Assembly: GCF_019704555.1 (NCBI RefSeq)
Contig: NZ_AP024745.1
Coordinates: forward strand, 351,001-415,000
Length of the DNA stretch: 64,000 bases
DNA from: Actinoplanes sp. L3-i22
GTDB taxonomy: Bacteria; Actinomycetota; Actinomycetes; Mycobacteriales; Micromonosporaceae
Reading direction: 5' to 3'
Shown: positions 35,462 through 43,218 of the stretch, piece after piece
Layout of the letters: the number at the start of each line of letters is the position of its first letter
Position numbering within the stretch: position 1 is the first letter of the stretch
Position numbers and translations under genes: made by a program
The notes under the pieces: model-generated
The model's input: only the letters and a program-made list of their open reading frames with translations
Databases searched by the model: none
Told to the model about the DNA's origin: nothing

Positions 35462-36496
35462 CTACAACAGGGACACGTGCACGTGGTCGGTGTGGTCACT
35501 CGGACCGTGGTACGCGTGCCAGTTGCCGGTCGCCGGGAACCAGATCTGTTTGTACCAGATCACGTAGTATATTCCGAGCCGGTCGGCGTTCCGGACCAGG
35601 AACGCGGTGAGGTCGTTCCCGTACCTCATCATGTCGTCGTTGTGCGCGACCGAGAAGCCACTCTTCTGCAGTGACCAGTCGCAGGCCCGGCCCTTGGGAT
35701 GCTCGAACGGACCGCCGTTGCGATGGCAGCCGACGAATCTGTTGAAGCCGGCCTTCTTCACCTCCTGGTAGAGGTGCAGAGTCCGCTTGGTGATGCAGCC
35801 GTCGGTCGTCGGGTCGTCCTGGTTGCAGGACTCCGCGGAGAAGCCGCCGTCGGAGTTGCGCGGCGCCGGGGCCGCGACCTTGGAGACCGCGTCGACGAAG
35901 CCGTTCGTGATGGTCTTGTTGATGCCGGTGCCGCCGCCGAGCAGCTCGAGCTGGCCCTCGGCCGAGTCGTGCTGCTTCTGCTGGATGGTGAGCTGGGTGG
36001 TCTGGTTCTTCAGCTCGGCGTCCAGCTTGGTCTTGCTCTCGGTGATCGTGGTGAGAGCGGTGTTCAGCTCGTTCAGCTTCGCGTCGTGCAGCTTGTTGAT
36101 CTCCTCCAGGGAGACCGCCTTCTCGATGAAGTCCGACGAGTTGTTCGCCTGGAGAAGGAAGCTCAGCGTGTTCAGCGTGCCGAACTCGTACTGCTGGCGG
36201 GCGATCGCGTTGACCTCCGGGATCAGCGCGTCACGGCGCTTCTCGGCGTCGGCGATCTGGGTGGCCAGCAGCTTCTGGTTCTTTTTCGAGGTGGCGACCG
36301 CGGCCTTGGCGTTCACGAACCGCCGGTTGGTCGCCTCGAGCTGATCGGAGAGGTCATCGCTCTCGTCCCCCTCCGCAGGGGTCGACGAGGTGCCGCTCGG
36401 AGCGGCGAGTGCCGGCGTGACCGGTGCCACGAATATCGTGGTGGCCACGAGCGGCGCCAGGGCAAGCAACAGCCACCGGCGGGGACGTGCGGTCAT
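35462..36496 (-). CDS. Secreted coiled-coil protein with ARB_07466/VanY-like C-terminal domain (paralogue 1)
   Basis: 344 residues: signal peptide (ARPRRWLLLALAPLVATTIF, cleavage near ALA-AP), a coiled coil (about 45-175), then a C-terminal domain starting DDPTTDGCITKRTL with HPKGRACDWS and SDHTDHVHVSLL. These His/Asp positions resemble zinc ligands of D-Ala-D-Ala peptidase-like folds, and the layout recalls RipA/NlpC-type cell-wall hydrolases, but the domain is not NlpC/P60. An AGGA six bases upstream favours the ATG at 36496. A c-di-AMP riboswitch lies in its leader. It is a paralogue of the divergent gene at 36984. Confidence 0.8.
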   Translation of the reverse strand: MTARPRRWLLLALAPLVATTIFVAPVTPALAAPSGTSSTPAEGDESDDLSDQLEATNRRFVNAKAAVATSKKNQKLLATQIADAEKRRDALIPEVNAIARQQYEFGTLNTLSFLLQANNSSDFIEKAVSLEEINKLHDAKLNELNTALTTITESKTKLDAELKNQTTQLTIQQKQHDSAEGQLELLGGGTGINKTITNGFVDAVSKVAAPAPRNSDGGFSAESCNQDDPTTDGCITKRTLHLYQEVKKAGFNRFVGCHRNGGPFEHPKGRACDWSLQKSGFSVAHNDDMMRYGNDLTAFLVRNADRLGIYYVIWYKQIWFPATGNWHAYHGPSDHTDHVHVSLL

Positions 36497-36513
36497 CAAC
36501 AATCCTTCCTAGT

Positions 36514-36651
36514 CACCGCCGACCGAGTTAGCTGACGGGTTCGGGACGGAAGCTATCCCTACCGCGTAATGCGGATTCACCCCAACTACCTGGTTCCCCG
36601 GTTCGCCTTTCGACGATTGGGCGGCGGCCTGCCGGCAACTCGGGGGCGGTG
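36514..36651 (-). ncRNA. Cyclic-di-AMP riboswitch (ydaO-yuaA class), minus strand
   Basis: The minus strand carries the class signature in order: GGCGAACCGGGGAACC, GGGGTGAATCC, GCGGTAGGG, CCCGAACCCGTCAGCTAAC. The closing stem is clear: CACCGCC/GGCGGTG (36645-36651 with 36514-36520) and CCGAGTT/AACTCGG (36637-36643 with 36523-36529). The coding start is 18 bases beyond. In actinobacteria this class usually turns cell-wall hydrolase genes off when c-di-AMP is high. Confidence 0.9.
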
Positions 36652-36819
36652 CCGTCCTGGCAGGACCGGCGGCCAGTTTACCTGAGATATCACTCGGCAT
36701 CAGGGTCAGGAAAACCACCAAAGCCGTTACCTTCCGACGACGTTCCGTAATGGCGTGACGACTCGTGACCGGGCCGTTGCAATAAGTGTGAGAACTGTCG
36801 ATTCCTCGATCGAGTGGGT

Positions 36820-36970
36820 ATGGTCGGTTCCGGTTCCCGCCCGGGAACCGCCGCCTAATCGCAACAACCAGCGAGCCGGGGATCCACATTTCTTCCGGGG
36901 TGAATCCGCGTCAGCGGTAGGGATTTCCTTCGTCCCGAACCCGTCAGCTAACCCGGCCGGCGGCCGACGG
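36820..36970 (+). ncRNA. Cyclic-di-AMP riboswitch (ydaO-yuaA class), plus strand
   Basis: The plus strand shows GAGCCGGGGATCC, GGGGTGAATCCGCG, GCGGTAGGG, and CCCGAACCCGTCAGCTAACC, the same ordered motifs as its divergent twin. A GGTTCCCG/CGGGAACC hairpin lies at the 5' side (about 36829-36848). The outer stem is less clear than in the twin, so the 5' edge is approximate. It directly precedes the gene at 36984. Confidence 0.85.
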
Positions 36971-36983
36971 AAGGAAGCAGCCA

Positions 36984-38021
36984 GTGCAGCAAGTGACTGC
37001 GCGGCGACGATGGGTGGCCGTTCTCGCGCTGCTGGTCGCCGCAAGCGGGATCGCCGGTGTCGGCACACCGGCGGCCGCGGCACCCCGGCCCCTTGCCGCC
37101 CCCGGGGAGTCCGGTGACGACGGTGAGGGCGGTACCAAGTCCCTGCTCGACAAACTCGACGAGGCCTCCAAGGGTTACGTCACCGCCAAGACCAAGTTGC
37201 AGACGTCCAAGACGCAGCAGACCAAGCTCGCCGCCGCCCTCAAGCAGTTGGACGCGGCGATCGGTCCGCAGCAGGACTCGCTCAACAAGTACGCCGCGCA
37301 GGCGTACGCGATGGGCCGGCTCGGACCGCTGAGCGCGCTGCTCACCGCGGACTCCTCGGCCGGCTTCCTGGACCGCGCCCAGCTGCTGACCACCGTGGCC
37401 GAGCGGCAGAACCAGGCGATCTCCGACCTGCGGACCACCCGGGAGAATCAGGGCAAGGCCAAGACGGCGATCGACGCGACGATCATCGAGCAGCAGCGTC
37501 AGGTCAACGTGATGGCCAAGAAGAAGATCCAGGCCGAGCAGGCCCTGAAGGACGCGAACCAGGGCTCCGACTCGGGTGGCTCGGGTGACTCCTCCGGCAG
37601 CAGTTCCAACGCCGACCAGCCGTCCGGCAGCCTCTCCGGCGGGTGCACCGAGGACGACCCGACCACCACCGGCTGCATCACTCCGCGTCTGCTGTACGCG
37701 ATGAAGCAGGCGCAGAAGGCCGGTTTCACCCGGTACGTCGCCTGCTTCCGGCACCAGAACAGCGGGGAGCACCCGAAGGGCCGGGCCTGTGACTTCGCCG
37801 CCGACAAGAGCGGTTTCGGCGGGGTGGCCACCGGTGCCAGCAAGACCTACGGCACGAACCTGGCGAACTACTTCATCCACAACTCGGACACGCTCGGCGT
37901 GCTCTACGTGATCTGGTTCAAACGGATCTGGCTGCCGAGCAGTGGGTGGAAGTCGTACAGCGGGGCCGGCGGGACACCGTCGACCGACCACACGAACCAC
38001 GTACATCTGTCGGTGACCTAG
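36984..38021 (+). CDS. Secreted coiled-coil protein with ARB_07466/VanY-like C-terminal domain (paralogue 2)
   Basis: 345 residues: signal peptide (ARRRWVAVLALLVAASGIAG, cleavage near AAA-AP), coiled coil (about 48-190), a Ser/Gly-rich linker, and the same C-terminal domain as paralogue 1 (DDPTTTGCITPRLL, HPKGRACDF, STDHTNHVHLSV). It probably acts on or around peptidoglycan outside the membrane. GGAAGGAAG precedes the GTG start. The leader holds its own c-di-AMP riboswitch. A strong terminator follows. Confidence 0.8.
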   Translation: MQQVTARRRWVAVLALLVAASGIAGVGTPAAAAPRPLAAPGESGDDGEGGTKSLLDKLDEASKGYVTAKTKLQTSKTQQTKLAAALKQLDAAIGPQQDSLNKYAAQAYAMGRLGPLSALLTADSSAGFLDRAQLLTTVAERQNQAISDLRTTRENQGKAKTAIDATIIEQQRQVNVMAKKKIQAEQALKDANQGSDSGGSGDSSGSSSNADQPSGSLSGGCTEDDPTTTGCITPRLLYAMKQAQKAGFTRYVACFRHQNSGEHPKGRACDFAADKSGFGGVATGASKTYGTNLANYFIHNSDTLGVLYVIWFKRIWLPSSGWKSYSGAGGTPSTDHTNHVHLSVT

Positions 38022-38034
38022 CCGTTGACTCCAC

Positions 38035-38071
38035 AAAAAGAGCCCCGGGCCACTGGCCCGGGGCTCTTTTT
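38035..38071. terminator. Rho-independent terminator, bidirectional
   Basis: AAAAAGAGCCCCGGGCC and GGCCCGGGGCTCTTTTT form a 17-bp stem with a 3-base ACT loop between convergent genes. A-run and T-run on the two sides allow action in both directions. Confidence 0.9.
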
Positions 38072-38080
38072 CGACGATGC

Positions 38081-38854
38081 CTACTTCTGCATGTACGCCT
38101 CGTACTGCTGGAGGATCTCCTCGGTCGGCCCGTCGCCGCGGATCAGGCCGGACTCCAGCCAGATGACCCGCTCGCAGGTGTCCCGGATCGACTGCTCGCT
38201 GTGGCTGACCAGGAACACCGTGCCGGCCTCCTCGCGCAGCTCGCGAACCCGCTCCTCGCTGCGGCGGCGGAACTTCGCGTCACCGGTACCGAGCGCCTCG
38301 TCGATCAGCAGCACGTCGTGCTTCTTGGCCGCGGCGATCGAGAAGCGCAGCCGGGCCTGCATGCCGGACGAGTACGTCCGCATCGGGAGCGAGGCGAAGT
38401 CGCCGCGCTCGTTGATGCCCGAGAACGCGATGATCTCGTCTTTCTTCTGCTTCACGTCGGCCGGCGACATGCCCATGGCCAGGCAGCCGAGCTCGACGTT
38501 GCGCTCGCCGGGCAGGTCGTTCATCAGCGCGGCGTTGACGCCGAGCAGCGACGGCTGGCCGGCCGCGTAGATCGCGCCCTTGGACACCGGCAGCAGGCCG
38601 GCGACCGCGCGCAGCAGGGTCGACTTGCCCGAGCCGTTGCTGCCGATCAGGCCGATCGCCTCGCCCTTGTAGGCCACGAAGCTGACGCCCTTGACCGCGT
38701 GCACCTCGCGCACATTGGCCGAGTTGGTCTTGGTGACCAGCCGCTTGAAAGCCGAGAGCGGGCTGGTCTGGTTCGCGCCGATCGCCCCGACGATCTTGTA
38801 CGTGATGTGGGCGTCGTCGCAGATGACGGTCGGTTCGCGTTCGATGTCAGCCAC
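38081..38854 (-). CDS. Polysaccharide/teichoic-acid ABC exporter ATPase (TagH/Wzt-like)
   Basis: 257 residues. Walker A GSNGSGKST, the signature TYSSGMQARLRFS, Walker B HDVLLIDEAL and H-loop VSHSEQSI are intact; the spacing and the GTGDAKFRRR segment are typical of cell-surface polysaccharide exporters. It energises the permease encoded just upstream (8-nt overlap). No substrate-binding C-terminal domain is present. Confidence 0.9.
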   Translation of the reverse strand: MADIEREPTVICDDAHITYKIVGAIGANQTSPLSAFKRLVTKTNSANVREVHAVKGVSFVAYKGEAIGLIGSNGSGKSTLLRAVAGLLPVSKGAIYAAGQPSLLGVNAALMNDLPGERNVELGCLAMGMSPADVKQKKDEIIAFSGINERGDFASLPMRTYSSGMQARLRFSIAAAKKHDVLLIDEALGTGDAKFRRRSEERVRELREEAGTVFLVSHSEQSIRDTCERVIWLESGLIRGDGPTEEILQQYEAYMQK

Positions 38855-39743
38855 GGCCGTAAACCTTTTCTCCGCGCCAGAAGTAGAGGAAGCCGCCGAC
38901 GCTCACGATCGCGGTCCAGATGACGGCCTCGGTCCACAGCAGGCCGGGGGTGCCGGCCAGCTTGACGTCCTCCATCAGCGAGTGCCGGAACAGCTCGATG
39001 AAGACCAGCATCGGGTTCGCCTCGATCAGGTGAAGCTTCCAGCCGTGCAGGTGGTCGGTGAAGCGGGTCACCGGGTAGAGGACGGCCGAGCCGTACATCC
39101 AGAAACGCATGATGAACGGGATCAGCTGCTTGATGTCCCGCAGCTTCGAGCCGAGCCGCGCGAAGAACAGGGCCAGCCCGGTGTTGAAGAGGGCCAGCAG
39201 GAACATCGCCGGGAGGATCAGCAGCCACTCGACGTTGATCGGCTCGCCGGACATCAGGACGATGACGAGCAGCACGCACATGGCGGTGATGAAGTTGCGG
39301 ATCTCCACGAGGGCGACCGACAGTGGCAGGCTGCCCCGCGGGAAGTGCAGCGCCCGGATGATGCCCAGGTTCGCCGTGATCGCGTTCGCGCCCTGGCCCA
39401 CCACCTGCTGGGTGAATCCGAAGACGAAAACACCGATGCAGAGGTACGCGATGAAGTTGCCGGCGCCGGCACCGGTCCCGATGATGACGCCGAAGATGAT
39501 GTAGTAGACCAGCGCGTTCATGATCGGCGTGACGACCTGCCACAACGTGCCCAGGTTCGTGCTGCCGAGCTGTGAGGTGGTCTTCGCCTTGGCGTGGGCC
39601 GTGATGAAGTGCCGGTAGCCCCAGAGCTGACCGGCGTACTCCAACGGGCTGGCAAGTCGCCCGGAAGAGGCAAGGCCGTGCCGCTGCGCCAACTCCTTGA
39701 GGGGAGTGGCAGGAGCGGTTTCGGCAACCGCTGTCTCTGGCAT
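38847..39743 (-). CDS. ABC-2 type polysaccharide exporter permease (TagG/Wzm-like)
   Basis: 298 residues with six hydrophobic segments in an ABC-2 permease pattern (LGTLWQVVTPIMNALVYYIIFG, RFWMYGSAVLYPVTRF, IEANPMLVFIELFRHS). It forms the export channel for a cell-surface glycan or teichoic-acid-like polymer with the ATPase downstream. The ATG at 39743 has GGAG eight bases ahead. No glycosyltransferase lies in the window, so the polymer is unknown. Confidence 0.9.
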   Translation of the reverse strand: MPETAVAETAPATPLKELAQRHGLASSGRLASPLEYAGQLWGYRHFITAHAKAKTTSQLGSTNLGTLWQVVTPIMNALVYYIIFGVIIGTGAGAGNFIAYLCIGVFVFGFTQQVVGQGANAITANLGIIRALHFPRGSLPLSVALVEIRNFITAMCVLLVIVLMSGEPINVEWLLILPAMFLLALFNTGLALFFARLGSKLRDIKQLIPFIMRFWMYGSAVLYPVTRFTDHLHGWKLHLIEANPMLVFIELFRHSLMEDVKLAGTPGLLWTEAVIWTAIVSVGGFLYFWRGEKVYGRG

Positions 39744-39918
39744 GGGGTGGTGCTCCGATCTCGTCTGCCGGTACGAGGCTGCGGACTCCCGTGTTTCGCC
39801 GTCTGGCACAACAAGAAGCATGACAGGCGTCCGCTGACGCCGATGGTACGGGTTCGTATCGACGTCGAGGCAAAGGTATCCGACGTGGCGGCGGAACGCA
39901 ACCGTTACGTCGTAGCGC

Positions 39919-39924
39919 TATAGT
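39919..39924 (+). promoter_or_regulatory. Strong -10 box TATAGT of leaderless tetR; palindrome TAGCGCTA
   Basis: TATAGT lies six bases before the GTG at 39931 and no Shine-Dalgarno exists. An 8-bp palindrome TAGCGCTA (39913-39920) overlaps it and is a candidate repressor half-site region. Confidence 0.5.
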
Positions 39925-39930
39925 TACCCC

Positions 39931-40536
39931 GTGGCGACAGTGAAGCGCGCACCGGCTGGAGCGGCGGTGCTCCGAAATGACATCACCGTGGCGATTCGTA
40001 ACGCGGTCATGAGCGAACTCGCGGAGGTCGGTTACGGCCGGCTCTCGATCGAGGCCGTGGCCCGCCGTGCCGGGGTCGGCAAGACGGCGATCTACCGGCG
40101 GTGGAGCAACAAGCTGGAGATGGTACTCGAGATCATCACCGATGTCGCCGGACGGAAGGTGCCGGTGCCCGATACCGGCAGCTTCGCCAGCGATCTCGAC
40201 CTGTTGATGATGATCGTCAGCCGAGCGCTGCAGCACCGGGTCGCATCGCAGATCATCCCGGACCTGATGGCCGAGGCCGCGCGGAACCCGCAGATCGCCG
40301 AGACGCTGCAACGGGTGCTGCGCATCCACCAGCAGTCGGTGGGGGAGAAGCTGGTCGGCCAGGCGATCGCGCGCGGTGAGCTGCCCGAGGGCACCGATCC
40401 GGAGGTCGCGGTCGACCTGATCCTGGGTCCGCTGTACTGGCGGCTCGCGGTGTCCAGGCAGTCGGTCAGCGACGACTACCTGGAGAAGCTGGCGGCCGCG
40501 GTGCTGGGCTCGCTGAAGAGCGGTGCGGCTACGTAG
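39931..40536 (+). CDS. TetR-family regulator
   Basis: 201 residues. The helix-turn-helix GYGRLSIEAVARRAGVGKTAIYRRWSNKLEMV is canonical, and the C-terminal part (DLILGPLYWRLAV) matches the TetR_C_11-like group. It is divergent from the polysaccharide exporter operon across 187 bp, so it may control that operon; this is inference from position. Confidence 0.9.
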   Translation: MATVKRAPAGAAVLRNDITVAIRNAVMSELAEVGYGRLSIEAVARRAGVGKTAIYRRWSNKLEMVLEIITDVAGRKVPVPDTGSFASDLDLLMMIVSRALQHRVASQIIPDLMAEAARNPQIAETLQRVLRIHQQSVGEKLVGQAIARGELPEGTDPEVAVDLILGPLYWRLAVSRQSVSDDYLEKLAAAVLGSLKSGAAT

Positions 40537-40590
40537 AAGCAACTCAGGGTTTCCTGGCGCCGGCCGACGTGCGCGCCGAACGAGAGGGTC

Positions 40591-40953
40591 ATGCACTCCA
40601 GCCCTCCGCACGTCGACACCACCGTCCTGGACGCCACCGCGATGCTCGCGATCGCGATGGGCCGCGCCGCCGAGAACGGCCTCGGTGCGGCTCCGTCGCG
40701 CCCGTCCGTGGTGACCAGCGCCGCCGTGGTCGGCGCCTGGCGCAGCCCGGACGGGACGGTCAAGCTCCAGCTGCGGACCGACGGGACGTACGCCGGGGAG
40801 GTCGCCGGCCGGCGCAAGCGCCCGCACGGGACGTACCGGATCGACGGCGACGCGGTCCTGCTCCAGGACGATGCGTCCGGGCTGCGCACCCCGGTCGTCC
40901 TGCTGCACGAGGGCGAGCTGGAGATGGCCGGGCACCGGCTGCTCCCCGAATAG
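40591..40953 (+). CDS. Small beta-rich protein, possibly Atu4866-like
   Basis: 120 residues. The N-terminal 45 are Ala-rich and weakly conserved-looking; the rest (VVGAWRSPDGTVKLQLRTDGTYAGEV, HGTYRIDGDAVLLQDD) reads as a small antiparallel beta-barrel, reminiscent of Atu4866/lipocalin-like folds. No signal peptide. GAGAGG precedes the ATG. The call is by eye and tentative. Confidence 0.6.
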   Translation: MHSSPPHVDTTVLDATAMLAIAMGRAAENGLGAAPSRPSVVTSAAVVGAWRSPDGTVKLQLRTDGTYAGEVAGRRKRPHGTYRIDGDAVLLQDDASGLRTPVVLLHEGELEMAGHRLLPE

Positions 40954-40978
40954 TCGCAAGATCGGCGATGCTGTCACC

Positions 40979-41581
40979 GTGATCGATTGGTTGAACAGCA
41001 CCGCGCTGACCGTCTTCGGGGTCGGCACCACCTGGGCCGAGGTCCTCGGCTTCGTCACCGGTCTGCTCAACGTCTGGTTGCTGATCCGGCAGCACGTCCT
41101 GAACTGGCCGCTCGGCATTCTCAACGTCCTGCTGCTGATGGTGGTGTTCGGCACGGCCGGGCTCTACGCGGACATGGGCCTGCAGGTGGTCTACGTGATT
41201 CTCGGCCTGTACGGCTGGTGGGCCTGGCTTTACGGCGGCGCGGGCCGGAGCGAGCTGGTGGTCCGGACCACCACGCGCGCCGAGTGGCTGGGCCTGGCGG
41301 TGGCCGGGGTGCTGCTCACCGGCGGGCTGTGGCTCTTCCTGGACCGGATGACCGGCTCGACGGTGCCGCTCGCGGACGCGCTGACCACGGCGTTGTCGCT
41401 GCTGGCGACGTACGGCCAGACCCGCAAGCTGGTGGAGAGCTGGTGGCTGTGGATCGCGGGGGACCTGATCTACATCCCGCTCTACGGCTACAAGGATCTC
41501 TGGCTCACCGCGATCCTCTATGTGGCCTTCCTCACTCTGTGCGTGCTGGGTCTGCGCGCCTGGCGGAAGGCGATCGGGTGA
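40979..41581 (+). CDS. pnuC: Nicotinamide riboside transporter
   Basis: 200 residues, about seven transmembrane helices. PnuC features: WAEVLGFVTGLLNVWLLIRQHVLNWPLGILNV, VYVILGLYGWWAW, SLLATYGQTRKLVESWWLWIAGDLIYIPLYGYK. It imports nicotinamide riboside by facilitated diffusion, trapped by phosphorylation. GTG start; its TGA overlaps the GTG of the NadR-like gene (GTGA), the expected functional pair. Confidence 0.95.
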   Translation: MIDWLNSTALTVFGVGTTWAEVLGFVTGLLNVWLLIRQHVLNWPLGILNVLLLMVVFGTAGLYADMGLQVVYVILGLYGWWAWLYGGAGRSELVVRTTTRAEWLGLAVAGVLLTGGLWLFLDRMTGSTVPLADALTTALSLLATYGQTRKLVESWWLWIAGDLIYIPLYGYKDLWLTAILYVAFLTLCVLGLRAWRKAIG

Positions 41582-42654
41582 CGTACCGGCACGGTCTGAT
41601 CGTCGGGAAGTTCTACCCGCCGCACGCCGGCCATCACGCCCTGATCGAGGCGGCCGCGCGGGTCTGCGAGCGGGTGACCGTGGTGGTCGCGCCGTCGTCC
41701 CGGGAGAGCATCCCGCTGCCCCGGCGGCTGGAGTGGCTGCGGGAGGCGCACCAGCCGCACGTCCGGTTCGTCGGGGTGCACGACGACCACCCGATCGACT
41801 ACGCCGACCCGGCGGTCTGGGACCTGCACGTGGCCGTCTTCCGGGCCGCGGCCGGGCCGGAGCCGGTGGACGCGGTGTTCTCCTCCGAGGCGTACGGCGC
41901 CGAGCTGGCCCGCCGCTTCCACGCCGAGTCCGTGCTGGTCGACCTCGGGCGCGAGCGGGTCCCGGTCTCCGGCACCGCGATCCGCGCCGACCCGGTCGCG
42001 CACTGGGCGCACCTCGGCCCGGGCGCGCGGGCCTGGCTGGCCCGCCGGGTGGTCGTGGTCGGCGCCGAGTCGACCGGCACCACCACCATGGCCCGCGCGC
42101 TGGCCCGGCACTACCGGACCCGGGGTGGGGTGTGGGCGGCGACCGGCTGGGCGCCGGAGTTCGGCCGTGAGCTGACCGAGCGCAAGCTCGCCGAGCTGCG
42201 GCGCGGCCGCCCGGACGCGACCGTCTTCGACGTCACCTGGGACCGGGACGACTTCGTGACCGTCGCCGTCGAGCAGGCCGCGGCCGAGGACGCGCTGGCC
42301 CGGGCCGGCTCGCCGGTGGTGTTCGGCGACACCGACGCGTTCGCCACCACCATCTGGGAGGAGCGCTACCTGGGCAGCACCTCGGCGAAGGTCCGCGAGC
42401 TGGTCCGCGACCCCGACCTGTACCTGCTGACCGCCGACGCCGGGGTGCCGTTCGAGGACGACGGGCTGCGCGACGGCGAGCACCTGCGGCAGTGGATGAC
42501 CGGGCGGTTCCGGGCCGAGCTGGCCGGGCGCGGGGTGCCGTGGATCGAGCTGACCGGCGGGTACCGGGAGCGGCTGCGGAGGGCGATCCGGGCGGTCGAC
42601 GATCTGCTCGCCGCCGGGTGGCGATTCACGCCGCCGCTAAGTCATTCGGGGTGA
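41578..42654 (+). CDS. nadR: NadR-like NMN adenylyltransferase/ribosylnicotinamide kinase
   Basis: 358 residues without the N-terminal helix-turn-helix of enteric NadR. The nucleotidyltransferase domain has GKFYPPHAGHHALI (the HxGH motif). The C-terminal kinase-type domain has the P-loop as GAESTGTTTMARAL: the Walker A lysine is Thr. I recall the same GTTT form in other actinobacterial relatives, so it is probably a subfamily trait. Kinase activity should not be assumed. With PnuC it makes NAD from nicotinamide riboside. Confidence 0.85.
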   Translation: MTYRHGLIVGKFYPPHAGHHALIEAAARVCERVTVVVAPSSRESIPLPRRLEWLREAHQPHVRFVGVHDDHPIDYADPAVWDLHVAVFRAAAGPEPVDAVFSSEAYGAELARRFHAESVLVDLGRERVPVSGTAIRADPVAHWAHLGPGARAWLARRVVVVGAESTGTTTMARALARHYRTRGGVWAATGWAPEFGRELTERKLAELRRGRPDATVFDVTWDRDDFVTVAVEQAAAEDALARAGSPVVFGDTDAFATTIWEERYLGSTSAKVRELVRDPDLYLLTADAGVPFEDDGLRDGEHLRQWMTGRFRAELAGRGVPWIELTGGYRERLRRAIRAVDDLLAAGWRFTPPLSHSG

Positions 42655-42672
42655 TCGGCCGAATCGTGAGGT

Positions 42673-43218
42673 ATGCGACACGTCAGGTTGATCGCGGCGA
42701 CGGTGTGCGTGCTGATGGCCGGTGGATGCGGCGGCACGACCAAGGTCGAGACGGTCGCGACCCCCACCCCGGGGAGCACCTGGCAACTGCTCATCTCGGG
42801 TAGCGCGGTGCCCACCCCGACACCGCCGCCGTTCAGTGCCCGGCCCGGGATCAGCGCCGCCACACTGTCCGGGTCGCCGAACCCCAGCTGCAGCAAGCTC
42901 TTCACGCAGAGCGAGGCGGTGCTGATCCCGGTGGACGTCACGCCGATCACCGGCGGTTTCACGGTGGAGTGGCCCCGGATGTACGACTCGAACTACCGGG
43001 TCACCGCGGTGCCGCAGCGGCTGGTCAGCGGTCCCCAGCCGGAGCCGCCCTGGAAGGACGTCCCGGCCGGGAAGGGCTGCACGGTCAGCACCACGATCAC
43101 CGGACTGATCTCGGGCGCGGCCTACATCGTCTGGCTGGACGCGCCGAACACCGGTTACGAGCTGGACGGCACCCGCCACCTGTACAGCGGGCGCTCGGGG
43201 GTGGTCTACCCCAAGTGA
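42673..43218 (+). CDS. Putative lipoprotein with Fn3-like domain
   Basis: 181 residues. Signal peptide with lipobox LMAGGC, cleaved before Cys19. A Thr/Pro-rich linker leads into a beta-rich region (ITGGFTVEWPRMYDSNYRVTAVP, TVSTTITGLISGAAYIVWLDAPN) that reads like a fibronectin type III fold. Four Cys in total. Function unknown; anchored outside the membrane. Its 3' end overlaps the convergent MFS gene by 13 bases. Confidence 0.75.
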   Translation: MRHVRLIAATVCVLMAGGCGGTTKVETVATPTPGSTWQLLISGSAVPTPTPPPFSARPGISAATLSGSPNPSCSKLFTQSEAVLIPVDVTPITGGFTVEWPRMYDSNYRVTAVPQRLVSGPQPEPPWKDVPAGKGCTVSTTITGLISGAAYIVWLDAPNTGYELDGTRHLYSGRSGVVYPK

